This document shows, in pieces, positions 26,895 through 35,298 of a stretch of DNA of 64,000 bases (positions are counted from its first letter, which is position 1; every line of letters begins with the position of its first letter). Origin of the DNA: an uncultured Spirochaetaceae bacterium (GTDB taxonomy: Bacteria; Spirochaetota; Spirochaetia; Sphaerochaetales; Sphaerochaetaceae); NCBI GenBank assembly GCA_944390725.1, contig CALXQU010000010.1:1-64000 (forward strand), given 5' to 3'. The notes beneath the pieces were generated by a model that searched no databases, was not told the origin of the DNA, and worked only from the letters and a program-made list of their open reading frames with translations. The translations under genes were made by a program, and so were the position numbers.

Positions 26895-27656
26895 TCAGCA
26901 CCACTTCTTGGGGTTCTGCTTTGCAAGGTAATTTCTCATGTTGAAATCATTGAAACCAACAAGCAGGCTGTCGTAGATGAATTTGTCTGTGATGCTTTCG
27001 GACTTCACGGAAGCCCCCATCCTAGTCACCCATTCAGAAGGGCTGTACTGAGAGCAGAAGATTGTAGGATGGACATCCTCTCTGCGCTCGACCAGCTCAA
27101 ACATGAAGCTTATCTCCTGGTCGCTTGGCACATCCTTCAGCCATTCATCGATGATGAGCACATCATAGCGGGAGAAGCGCCTGAGGAAGCGCATCCTCGC
27201 GCTGTGGTCAGCCAGCTCCTTGTATGAGCTCATCAGGTCAGGGAATCTTATGTACTTTGTCTTGTACAGGTGTCTGCAAGCTGCCTTCCCGATCGAACAT
27301 GCCGCGAAGGATTTGCCACAGCCTGTAGGTCCATAGAGGACGATGTTCTTGCAGGTCTGGACAAAGACGCAGGATGAGATGTTGATGAACATGGCCCGAT
27401 CAAGCTCACGCTCTGGGAGGAAAAGCATCGAAGACAGATCCGCCTGAGGGTACTTGAACCTTGCGCTTTTCGACAGTGTCCTGATCCTGTTCTCGTTCTT
27501 GATCTCATACAGCTGGTCCACTATGCAGTCCATGCGCTCGTCGAATGTCATCGACATTGTCTGTGCGACAGAATCCTGTTCGGCGATGATGGACACGAGT
27601 TCCGGGAGCTTCAGGAGCCCGAGCTTTCTGATTGTCTCACCTGTCAGAGCCATCAT
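26895..27656 (-). CDS. istB: IstB, IS21 helper ATPase
   Basis: 253 residues from ATG 27656. Walker A is in NIVLYGPTGCGKSFAACSI and Walker B in YDVLIIDEWLK, the AAA+ layout of IstB. IstB binds DNA, selects the target and activates IstA. The start codon lies inside the end of istA (GTGGATGATGG), with a GGGGG ribosome site, so translation is coupled to istA. The 3' end reaches into the left-end repeat array. Intact. Confidence 0.9.
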   Translation of the reverse strand: MMALTGETIRKLGLLKLPELVSIIAEQDSVAQTMSMTFDERMDCIVDQLYEIKNENRIRTLSKSARFKYPQADLSSMLFLPERELDRAMFINISSCVFVQTCKNIVLYGPTGCGKSFAACSIGKAACRHLYKTKYIRFPDLMSSYKELADHSARMRFLRRFSRYDVLIIDEWLKDVPSDQEISFMFELVERREDVHPTIFCSQYSPSEWVTRMGASVKSESITDKFIYDSLLVGFNDFNMRNYLAKQNPKKWC

Positions 27657-29219
27657 CCACCCCCTTGTCAATTACGCTGCGATAATAGTCCGCGCCTCTC
27701 AGGCATCCCTTGGCCTCCATTGCATTGACTGTGATGCGGGTCATATACAGCTCGTCTTGCCCGGAGGAGAGTATGGCTTTAAGATGTGCGTATCTGGGGC
27801 TGTAGATGGTTCTTATTGCCATCTCGCAGGCTGTCTCCAGACGCTTTGCGGAATAGGTCTTTGAAAGCCGGAGTACTGCGAGGGCGGAATTGAACGACTG
27901 CTCAGGATAGTCCCTGGATTCAAGCATCCTGGAGATGGCGATGCCGGTCGCCATCCCGATGCTTGACGCCCATGACAAGATCCTCTCAGGTGTCCATTCA
28001 GTGAAGCCGGAACCATTTGGAAGGTCGATGCCGTCAGTACGGTAACGATTTGAGAGCCCTGGGAGAACCGGGGATGTGTCTTGAGACGCTTCCCATCAAG
28101 ATAGATTGATACTGATGATGGCGTTACTCTAAGGTCAACTTTCCTGCCTATGTATTCATGCGGGCATGAATAGAAGTTCTTTTCGAACTGTACATGGCTG
28201 TTCAGCTGGACCTTGCGTCCATACACCCATTCGCCGATTTCATAGCGCACGGCAGGAAGCGGCCTGAGGCAGTCCTTCTCTTCGCTGATGAAGACTTCGA
28301 TCCTGGATCCGCCCCTCTTCTCGAAAGGCGCCTCATTGTGTTCTTTGAGCTTCTGCGATACAGCATCGCTGAGATCCTGGAAGGAATAGAAGCGCCTGTT
28401 GCGGAGCTTCGCAATTATTGATGTGGCTATGTCTCCTACCGTTCCTTCGGTGGAGTTCTTCTGCCTGGGTGCCTTCACTGCAGCCGGAAGGACCGCTGTC
28501 TGGTAATAGCTGGCAAGCGCCTCGTACTCGCTATTGAGCACGATCTCTCCTTCCTGTGGATGCGCGATGACTCCGGTCTTCAGATTGTCGCATACGATGA
28601 TCCTGGAAACGCCTCCATAGAACTCCCACATGTTTATGCTGCAGCTCATCCAGCTCATCTGGTCCATCCTGAGAGTCGGCTCGACATAAGCAAGACGGCT
28701 GTAGACAAGATCCGCGACGAACAGATAGACCGTGATGTTCTTGCGCCTGCTCCTGTCGTAATAGCTCATCGTCGGACCAGACCAGTCCACTTCGATCCTG
28801 CCTCCGGGCTTGTGGATGATGTGATTTGCGAAGTTTCTTGTCCCTGTGAATTTCCCATAGTCCTTGCAGAACTTCGAATAGCCGACCGCTATCTTCCCAG
28901 CCTTCCTGCAGTCCTCCGCATATTCGTCATGAAGCAGCTTCAGCGTCACTCCGACCTTCCTAAGCTCCTTGTGGACGTACTCGTAGTCCGGAAGAAGATA
29001 GATGTTCTGGGAACACACCCTGTCTGGAAAGAACAGTTCATAGAGTTCCTCTTCCGATTGCTCCTTGGCATTTCCATAAGAGATGCCAAGCTCCGAGGCT
29101 CTTGCGCGTACCGCATGGATTGAGTGCTTGGAGATGCTGTAGGTTCTCGCAATTTCGTTTGCTGAGAGATCCTTCTCCAAGAGCTCAAGGATACGCTTCA
29201 CCTTGATTCTGGTTGCCAT
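27637..29219 (-). pseudogene. istA: IstA transposase with a one-base frameshift
   Basis: The IS21 DDE transposase. N-terminal HTH (MATRIKVKRILELLEKDLSA, then NEIARTYSISKHSIHAVRA). Catalytic core: RIEVDWSGPTMSYYD, IIVCDNLKTGVIAHP, and a Glu in APRQKNSTEGTVGDIA. Reading breaks at 28049-28051: the frame continues QIVTVLTAS to a spurious end at 27813, while the other frame gives the natural C-terminus RYRTDGIDLPNG...LSWASS...KGVDDGSDR ending at 27637. A single missing A in the coding strand's A-run (CTCAAATCG) explains it. The lost part is the C-terminal ~135 residues, so transposition is probably impaired unless frameshifting rescues it. Confidence 0.88.
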
Positions 29220-29390
29220 TTTTGGCCTCCTGATATTGGATTTCAGCTTTCATGAAGCTGATACCAATGATTCTAGGACACCAAAACGGCTCTCATTCTG
29301 AGGCCTCTGAACATGCAGCGGTGCTGATAGATATTCTTGTGGTGCTCTTGCGTAGATTCTGGCCGGTGCTCTTCCATCCATCGGTGGTGC

Positions 29391-30683
29391 TCAAGTGCGG
29401 ATTTCCGGTGCTATTGAGATGGAATATTCAACGCAGCTGTCCCAATAATCTTCTCCGAAGTATCTGATGATTCTTTTCCTGATGTATCTGCATCTGCTTC
29501 GTATACCTGGATGAACATCTAGGAATCCGGATATGAGAGCTCTGAGAGAGAAACCTTCGGTGTATTTAGAGAGAAAGAGATAATTTCCGAATCCGTAGCC
29601 TAAATCCACACCGAACATATCAGCACGGCGTTCTGCCCATTTGCCATCAACCCAGTAGAAGATCAGATTGATGAGATTGAAGATTATCCCGGTGATTGCA
29701 CTGAAGACTGAAAGCAGAAGCCCATAGAGTCCGGCTGCTATTCCCAGGAAAAGAATATGAGAAAGGATTCTTGCTATGAATGTGGCAATCATCAATGGGA
29801 ATGTCACTGTATTGATAGCCACATTACAGATCAGTGAAGCATCAGTGTCATAGTGATAGTAATGTCCAAGCTCGTGAGCTATCACTCCCTGAGCAACTTC
29901 TATTCCCTCATCAAACACATCGAGTGCAATCACGATATTTCGTCCGGATGAGTATGCATTCTGGCTGAATGTATCAGTAACGTAAAAGCGAGGACGAGGA
30001 AGGAAGAGCTTCCTGATGGGATTGACCCTCCTCATGACATCATTTATTCCAAGCTCCTCCATTTCTGCATCCCTGCCGAGCCTTTGTCCTTCCTTTACGG
30101 ACGAACCATAGAAGATAACAGTAGCCAGATAACAGGCTATCAGGATGATGATGACTGCGTATACTCTCATTGCCACATCAAGTCCCAACGGATAAAGCCA
30201 GCAGAACATGGGACTGTATATGAAGAAAGACGCATATTCATCCCAGATTGGCAACGTCGTGATGTTCAGTCCATAGAAGAGAATCAGATAAAGCCAGTAT
30301 GAGGCAAGGGACAGCATTACAATGGATTTGATCCTGAGAAACGCAAGGATCTTTCCTCTGAACATGAGTTTCCATACACAGACTACCAAGACAAGCAGCT
30401 CTATGCTCCTTGCGATTGGCTGAAGATTAAAGCCCTCTGTGAGGCTTGAAACTACAAGGGTGAAGATCTCCTTATTGAAGATGAGCCCGACGATGAGCCT
30501 GAAGCACATATAGGATTCATTGTGAAGGCTTGGCCAAGCTGTGAAAACAACGATAACCAGGAGAATAAGAAAGCAGAAGTTTCTTATCTTCGATAGCAAT
30601 CCAAGCCAGCTGAATCGCTTCTTTGGCATTCCTTCATATTCGTTGTTATTTCCAAGTTGATAGTTGTAAGAGTTGCTGTTCAT
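29391..30683 (-). CDS. M48-type membrane metallopeptidase, 3' end altered by IS21
   Basis: A 430-residue membrane protein with four N-terminal membrane segments and more near the end. The zinc motif HELGH is in GVIAHELGHYYHYDTD (about residue 268-275), and the third ligand is probably the Glu of ERRADMFGVDLG. M48 peptidases degrade or process membrane proteins. The last 13 residues come from the IS21 end. Removing the IS and one TSD copy restores SCVAVYGDYYV with a stop overlapping the traX ATG. Only about eight native residues are lost, so the enzyme could still fold. Start ATG 30683 has GGAGAG upstream. Confidence 0.82.
   Translation of the reverse strand: MNSNSYNYQLGNNNEYEGMPKKRFSWLGLLSKIRNFCFLILLVIVVFTAWPSLHNESYMCFRLIVGLIFNKEIFTLVVSSLTEGFNLQPIARSIELLVLVVCVWKLMFRGKILAFLRIKSIVMLSLASYWLYLILFYGLNITTLPIWDEYASFFIYSPMFCWLYPLGLDVAMRVYAVIIILIACYLATVIFYGSSVKEGQRLGRDAEMEELGINDVMRRVNPIRKLFLPRPRFYVTDTFSQNAYSSGRNIVIALDVFDEGIEVAQGVIAHELGHYYHYDTDASLICNVAINTVTFPLMIATFIARILSHILFLGIAAGLYGLLLSVFSAITGIIFNLINLIFYWVDGKWAERRADMFGVDLGYGFGNYLFLSKYTEGFSLRALISGFLDVHPGIRSRCRYIRKRIIRYFGEDYWDSCVEYSISIAPEIRT
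29431..29436. repeat. IS21 target-site duplication, right copy
   Basis: ACGCAG directly after the right IS end, identical to 26828-26833. Confidence 0.85.
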
Positions 30684-30913
30684 CGGTTCTCTCCGTGGTG
30701 TAGAGTCGTATGTTCTAGAAAGACTTTATTCTTAATAATATTATCTTACAAAATCATAAAAAATAAAAGACTTTATAAGTATAAAATAGATAATTTCTTG
30801 TAACGTAGTGATTTTAATACTTTAAGATATTTATACGTCTAAACTTATTTATACTTTTATAGTCTTGACTGATAAAGTTTCATGACCCATTATAAATACA
30901 AAGGAGGAATTCT
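30684..30913. promoter_or_regulatory. AT-rich repeat region upstream of parA (candidate parS/operator)
   Basis: Very AT-rich. AGACTTTATA occurs at 30768-30777 and nearly at 30721-30730 (AGACTTTATT), and appears inverted as TATAAAGTCT at 32128-32137 beyond the partner gene. TTATAC/GTATAA variants fill the same stretches. Partition loci carry such repeats as centromere and autoregulatory sites. The exact site is not resolved. Confidence 0.45.
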
Positions 30914-31678
30914 ATGATCACAATTGCTCTGATCAATCAGAAAGGTGGAGTTGGCAAGACTACAAGTGCAGTTGAGATAGCATCAAGATTTGCAAAAGCC
31001 GGAAAGAGAACACTTTCCATCGATGCCGACCCACAGGCTAACATGACATACATCTATGGGATCAACCCGGATAAAGAAGGGCAGCATACTCTGAAGGGTG
31101 TTTTCTCTAAAACTGTTGCCCTTAAGGATGCTGTAATCAAGACAGCAGAAGGAGTTGATTTGGTTCCCAACAACATTCTTATGAGCAATGCGGACAGGAT
31201 GTTCATAGGTGTCAATTCGATGCAACTTCTGAAGAATGCATTGAAAGATGTTTCATCTCTTTATGACATATGTATCATAGACTCGCCTCCTACTCTCGGC
31301 ATAATCAACTGGAATGTCCTTATAGCTGCAGATTCCGTTATTGTTCCAGTCAATGCAAACGCTCTATCCATCCAGGGACTCAGAGCCTTATCTGAGACAA
31401 TCAACGAAGTAAAAGAGTCTGCAAATCCTGAATTGAAGATCCTTGGACTTCTTGTTACCCGTTATAATCCTCGTACCAGGCTCAGCAAGGAAGCGATACC
31501 GGATCTTGAGATAATCTCATCAAAGTTCCTAAATACCAAGGTTTTTGAATCCAAGATCAGGCAGAGCGTGGCCATTGAAGATGCCCATGCTAACAGAAAC
31601 AGCACAGTCAAAGGAAAGAAGAGTCCGATCTCAAAAGACTATGACGCAATGTTTGAAGAGATACTGAAGGAGATTTGA
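30914..31678 (+). CDS. parA: ParA-type partition ATPase
   Basis: 254 residues, full length. The deviant Walker A motif KGGVGKTT is at residues 10-17, Walker A' DADPQANMTYIY near 36-47, and Walker B in CIIDSPPTLG. An excellent AAAGGAGGAATTCT precedes ATG. ParA ATPases move plasmids or chromosomes by binding DNA nonspecifically under ATP control. With the small partner gene directly after (31681) and repeats on both sides, this looks like a plasmid-type partition locus, consistent with an integrated plasmid or phage-plasmid. No replication initiator was found. Confidence 0.88.
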   Translation: MITIALINQKGGVGKTTSAVEIASRFAKAGKRTLSIDADPQANMTYIYGINPDKEGQHTLKGVFSKTVALKDAVIKTAEGVDLVPNNILMSNADRMFIGVNSMQLLKNALKDVSSLYDICIIDSPPTLGIINWNVLIAADSVIVPVNANALSIQGLRALSETINEVKESANPELKILGLLVTRYNPRTRLSKEAIPDLEIISSKFLNTKVFESKIRQSVAIEDAHANRNSTVKGKKSPISKDYDAMFEEILKEI

Positions 31679-31680
31679 AT

Positions 31681-32055
31681 ATGAGCAGACTGATGGATGC
31701 ATGGAATACAGAGATTGAAGAAGAAAAGAAACCAAAGGCTTCTGAAACTCAGAAGGTATCTTCACCAGTCCCCGAACTACCACCTGTGGAACCAGTAGTA
31801 AAGAAGAAGATGGGAAGACCAAGTGCCACTCTTGATTGTTCAAAGATAATAAAGAACGTCACAGTCAAGATGACGGCCAATGATTTCATATATTGCAATA
31901 TGCTTTCAAAGGAGATGAATGAGCAGCGATTGTGCGGAGGTGATGTCTCCAGTCTTATCGCCTATCTAATAAAGCAAAGCCGGGCGTTGAATCCAGAATT
32001 ATCAGAAGCAGCTGAGGCAATCTACAAGCTTCAGACAGCAAGACGTAAAAACTAA
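31681..32055 (+). CDS. Small partner protein of ParA (ParB-like or RHH role)
   Basis: 124 residues from ATG 31681, AAGGAG upstream, 2 bases after the parA stop. A charged Pro/Glu/Lys-rich N-terminal half ends in KKKMGRPSATLD, an AT-hook-like GRP. The C-terminal half, MTANDFIYCNMLSKEMNEQR, then SSLIAYLIKQSRALN, could be a helical DNA-binding domain. Small partners of this kind act as centromere-binding proteins. Family not recognised, so the role is inferred from position. Confidence 0.6.
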   Translation: MSRLMDAWNTEIEEEKKPKASETQKVSSPVPELPPVEPVVKKKMGRPSATLDCSKIIKNVTVKMTANDFIYCNMLSKEMNEQRLCGGDVSSLIAYLIKQSRALNPELSEAAEAIYKLQTARRKN

Positions 32056-32196
32056 TTTAGATGTATAAACTTTATATGTGTAAATTTTGCATTTTGTTTT
32101 GTTATAAAATAATAAATATTATGTATGTATAAAGTCTAAATAAGGAATGACTGAACTTAAGTCTTTTGCAATAATTACACAGGAGGGAAGATTTTC
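32056..32196. other. AT-rich spacer with inverted parA-flank repeat
   Basis: Short intergenic region holding TATAAAGTCT (32128-32137), the inverse of the repeats before parA, plus ATGTATAAACTTTATATGTG (near 32065). No gene. Confidence 0.4.
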
Positions 32197-32709
32197 ATGG
32201 AATTCGCAGAGGTAATCAGGGATCGTTATTCCTGCAAGAAGTTTGATGGACGACCTGTTGAAAAAGAGCATCTGGATGCAATCCTTGAGGCTGGGCGTCT
32301 TGCCCCAACTGCAAAGAATCTTCAGGAACAGAGAATCTATGTCGTACAGTCAGCTGAAGGACTTGCGAAAATCGACAAGCTCACTCCCTGCCGTTATGGA
32401 GCAGGTACAGTGCTTGTCGTTGCCTTCGATTCAGAGAATGTGTTCACCTATCCTGGTGGAAAGCGTGATTCCGGCATTGAGGATGCCTCGATTGTCGCAA
32501 CCCATCTCATGCTGGCAGCAAAGAATAAAGGTGTAGACAGCTGCTGGATAAACTTCTTTGACCCTGAAGTCGCTGCAAAGGAACTGGGACTGCCGGAAAA
32601 TGAGGAAGTGCTGATGCTTTTGGATTTGGGCTATGCAGTTGATGGAACAAAGCCTCTATCCAATCACGAACAGCGTAAGCCGCTTTCAGAGACCGTCCGG
32701 TACCTGTAA
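32197..32709 (+). CDS. Nitroreductase-family flavoprotein
   Basis: 170 residues, a compact nitroreductase: FMN-site motif RYSCKKFDGRPV at the start, EAGRLAPTAKNLQ, then GIEDASIVATHLMLAAKNKG and the WINFFD segment. AGGAGGG sits 9 bases before ATG. These FMN enzymes reduce nitro- or quinone-like compounds with NAD(P)H; the true substrate cannot be told. Composition is intermediate between the accessory and chromosomal parts, making it a possible right boundary marker for the accessory region. Confidence 0.88.
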   Translation: MEFAEVIRDRYSCKKFDGRPVEKEHLDAILEAGRLAPTAKNLQEQRIYVVQSAEGLAKIDKLTPCRYGAGTVLVVAFDSENVFTYPGGKRDSGIEDASIVATHLMLAAKNKGVDSCWINFFDPEVAAKELGLPENEEVLMLLDLGYAVDGTKPLSNHEQRKPLSETVRYL

Positions 32710-32933
32710 CCGTGTTGTGCCTATGATGCACTAAATGAGCTCTTGGGCTGTATGCGAACAGATCCTTTCGGGAAGAATCATGATGATTTGCTCAAAAAAC
32801 GGCCCAAGAAACGCTTTACCTTGCGCAAAACATGAAATTACACCACAATTGATCCAGAATGTGTTCTCGGCAATCCTCGTGCGTCTGAGAGGGTGATTTG
32901 CTAAAGGGCTCACTTCCCATACGTCGAAATGTG

Positions 32934-32983
32934 TTTGCGGACTTCCTTTTGAGGATCTCAAAATGTCCGCTGGTGACCGCAAA
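32934..32983. repeat. Long imperfect hairpin in gene-free DNA
   Basis: GCGGAC-TTCC-TTTTGAG (32937-32953), GAT loop, CTCAAAA-T-GTCCGC (32957-32970). The outer bases can also pair TTTGCGG (32934-32940) with CCGCAAA downstream. It may be a small mobile-element remnant or a structured transcript. Nothing else supports a gene in 32710-33010. Confidence 0.5.
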
Positions 32984-33017
32984 AAGTCCTCAACTGTACG
33001 GAACATCTACTGTTGCT

Positions 33018-33046
33018 TGACCACCATAATTCCTTTCTGTAAAGTA
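33018..33046 (+). promoter_or_regulatory. Promoter for a candidate small RNA
   Basis: TTGACC (33018-33023), exact 17-base spacer, TAAAGT (33041-33046). It points at the hairpin-rich stretch ending in a terminator at 33142-33166, with no coding frame between. Confidence 0.5.
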
Positions 33047-33052
33047 AATTCA

Positions 33053-33166
33053 GAACACTATCAGTTTTATGATATTTTGCTGTCGTACCTGGAGACAGCA
33101 TAGATCAGACTGCAACTCCCAGAGTTCAGGTATCAGATAAGCCCGGGAATCTTCTCGGGTCTTTTT
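33053..33166 (+). ncRNA. Candidate small RNA of about 115 nt
   Basis: Between a good promoter (33018-33046) and an intrinsic terminator. It contains three hairpins in a row: GCTGTC/GACAGC (about 33081-33101), AACTC/GAGTT (about 33115-33127), and the terminator stem. There is no plausible reading frame. Function unknown; it is not a family I recognise. It could also be a long leader, but the next start is 200 bases beyond the terminator. Confidence 0.4.
33142..33166 (+). terminator. Intrinsic terminator
   Basis: CCCGGG (33142-33147), loop, CTCGGG (33154-33159), then TCTTTTT. The stem includes one G-T pair. The T-run marks rightward transcription. Confidence 0.7.
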
Positions 33167-33362
33167 ACATGCAATCCCTTAATCAGAATCCAGCTCTTCG
33201 GCTTTCTCACCTCAAGCGCTTCCTTAAGCCTCTGCTATCAATATTGCTTATCATCTGGCTCTTCTCCGGTTCTTAGATCATCTGAAAGGATACAGTGCTT
33301 ATCAACATGGAAGCCCCATCCCTCTTGATATCCATCCCGGATCCGCGGTATCACTCAGTGCT

Positions 33363-34001
33363 ATGGATGGAATAGAGGAAGCGGTAGCGCCTTTCAGGGG
33401 AACAAGCGTATTCGGAGACCTTCTCACGGTATGGAACTACTACCGGTCGATAGAGCATGACTTCAGCGAATTCGAAAGCACATTCGGAATCGCCTGCCCC
33501 AGCAGATGCGGCAGGTGCTGCGAGAGATTCATCCCCGATGTCACATACCTTGAAGCGCTGCTGATTGCATTCTACCTGACGTCAGTGAAGAAGGAGGATA
33601 TCTCATATCTTGACGGATGGGGCCTTTCGCATGATAGCTGTCCCCTCCTCGACGGCAGCACGAAGAGATGCAGGGCATATGCGGTGCGTCCCATCATATG
33701 CAGGGTATTCTGCTCTGCTGCCAGCCAGACGAAGAACGGGCTCTCCTTCCGCGGCTGCCATCTATCCACCGACATGCCCCATATGGTGAGGGAAATCAGC
33801 GATAAGGAGCTGAAAGCCTCGCATATCCGCATACCGGTCATGAGCGAATACGGGGAGAAGATCCGCCAGCTGCAGGAGTGGAATACGGAGACGAAGCTCC
33901 TTGATGAGGCCGTCATAGAACTCTCGGCCAAGCTCGAGCTGCTTAGGCGCATCCTAGCTGAAAGCGGCGACGATGATGATTTCACCCCGCAGGCAAGCTG
34001 A
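33363..34001 (+). CDS. YkgJ-family Cys-cluster protein
   Basis: 212 residues. The Cys cluster CPSRCGRCCERF (about 45-56) together with CPLL, CRAYAVRPIICRVFCS and GCH further on is the pattern of the YkgJ family, which probably binds a metal or Fe-S cluster; function is not established. The C-terminus is helical and acidic (SGDDDDFTPQAS). No clear ribosome site precedes ATG 33363. It converges on the aldo/keto reductase gene, with adjacent stop codons at 34001/34002. Confidence 0.75.
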   Translation: MDGIEEAVAPFRGTSVFGDLLTVWNYYRSIEHDFSEFESTFGIACPSRCGRCCERFIPDVTYLEALLIAFYLTSVKKEDISYLDGWGLSHDSCPLLDGSTKRCRAYAVRPIICRVFCSAASQTKNGLSFRGCHLSTDMPHMVREISDKELKASHIRIPVMSEYGEKIRQLQEWNTETKLLDEAVIELSAKLELLRRILAESGDDDDFTPQAS

Positions 34002-35120
34002 TCAGTCCTCGAATCTGGCAGCGACGTCCTTCAGGAGCCTGGTAATCGGCAGGCCCTGCGGGCATATGGACTCGCACTGGCCGCAGCCGATGCAGCTGCT
34101 GGCCTTACCATGCCCTTCCGCAATCCTCGCATAGCCTGCTGTATCGAGCGACTTCCTGCCGATGCCGTTTCTGCGTATATCCTCATTGTAGAATGCGAAA
34201 TAGCCAGGGATGGGGATATCCTGAGGACACCCATCCACGCAGTAGCTGCAGGCTGTACAGCCAATCATAGCCTCATCCTCGATGATGCCGGCAACCCTAT
34301 ACAGCGCATCCCGCTCATCCGTAGACAGAGGAGCCGGATCATCCAGAAGCCTGGTATTCTCATCGACCTGGGCGATAGTGCTCATACCGCTGAGGACCAT
34401 GATCACCCCATCAAGCCCTGCTGCGAATCTCAGGGCCCATCCAGCTGGCGACAGGGTATCATCAAGCTGATGCAGGACCTCTTCAGCTCTCTGTGGGACG
34501 GAGGCCAGCCTGCCACCCTTGACAGGTTCCATGATAATCACATCCTTGCCATGCCTGCGCGCTGTCTCATAGACCTTCCTGGACTGTACGCTGGTGCTGT
34601 CCCAGTCCAGGTAATTGATCTGCAGCTGGACGAAATCGACCTCGGGATGGGCACTCAGGATCTGGTCAAGCACCTCTGCCGAATCATGGAATGAGAATCC
34701 GATCCGCCTTGCCTTCCCCTCTGCCTTGATCCGGCTGATGAATTCGAAAAGATGGAGATCCTCGGCCTTTCTGAGCTTATCTCCGCCCTTGAGCGCATGG
34801 ATGAGATAGTAGTCGAAGTACTCCACCCTGCACTTCTCCAGCTGCTTCGAGAAATACGAAGATGGATCATCCCCTGGCGCCAGCAGGTCCAGCGGCATCT
34901 TGTCAGCCAGCACGAATGAGCTGCGCGGATAGCGGCTGGCAAGGCATTCGCCAGCAGCTAGCTCCGACTGCTTCTCATGATAGAACCATGCTGTATCGAA
35001 ATAAGTGAATCCTCGCTCCATGAAGAGGTCAATCATCCGGCATACCTCTTCCTTGTCGATATTGCCCTTATCCTCCCCGATTACGGGAAGCCGCATCAGG
35101 CCGAAACCAAGCTTCTTCAT
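34002..35120 (-). CDS. Aldo/keto reductase with C-terminal 4Fe-4S ferredoxin domain
   Basis: 372 residues from ATG 35120, AAGGAG upstream; longer in-frame starts lack one. An AKR barrel: MKKLGFGLMRLPVIG, FTYFDTAWFYHEKQSELAAG (catalytic Asp/Tyr), YYLIHALKGG, and IIMEPVKGG. After residue ~285 a ferredoxin-like tail has CTACSYCVDGCP and CIGCGQCESICPQGLP. This oxidoreductase class is common in anaerobes; the substrate is unknown and electron transfer between the domains is inferred. The next gene upstream is the PBECR-like frame. Confidence 0.88.
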   Translation of the reverse strand: MKKLGFGLMRLPVIGEDKGNIDKEEVCRMIDLFMERGFTYFDTAWFYHEKQSELAAGECLASRYPRSSFVLADKMPLDLLAPGDDPSSYFSKQLEKCRVEYFDYYLIHALKGGDKLRKAEDLHLFEFISRIKAEGKARRIGFSFHDSAEVLDQILSAHPEVDFVQLQINYLDWDSTSVQSRKVYETARRHGKDVIIMEPVKGGRLASVPQRAEEVLHQLDDTLSPAGWALRFAAGLDGVIMVLSGMSTIAQVDENTRLLDDPAPLSTDERDALYRVAGIIEDEAMIGCTACSYCVDGCPQDIPIPGYFAFYNEDIRRNGIGRKSLDTAGYARIAEGHGKASSCIGCGQCESICPQGLPITRLLKDVAARFED

Positions 35121-35298
35121 CTCTTCTCCTTCCAAGGAGGATTCTATCACCATTCTGCCTGATGAAGGAGGAAAACAGCAGTGATGATCCCGGACAGGCA
35201 TCATGCCGGAATTCTTTCCATACTGCGCATGGTCCCCATGCATCCTTCCAGAGCATTCCGCTCTCTTACTGGATTCCACATCACAAAATGAGATGTCC
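35121..35298. other. Short spacer
   Basis: No gene or clear control element seen between the aldo/keto reductase start and the end of the PBECR-like gene. Confidence 0.4.

Larger units (their letters stand above)
26834..29430 (-). mobile_element. IS21-family insertion sequence, 2597 bp
   Basis: Terminal inverted repeats match at 19 of 24 positions: TGATTATTCGCTCGC... at the left, TGAATATTCCATCTC... (complement) at the right, beginning TG and ending CA. GGTGCT/AGCACC repeats recur with ~21-24-base spacing inside each end: 26852, 26873 and 26897 on the left; 29320, 29341, 29365, 29386 and 29407 on the right. The outermost copies are both 18 bases from the ends. These are the transposase-binding repeats expected of IS21. 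It encodes istA (frameshifted) and istB, and is flanked by the ACGCAG duplication. Confidence 0.92.

Noticed and set aside
32731..33006. 91-codon frame on the minus strand
   Set aside because: No ribosome site or homology seen, and it spans an AT-rich hairpin; more likely non-coding or a remnant.
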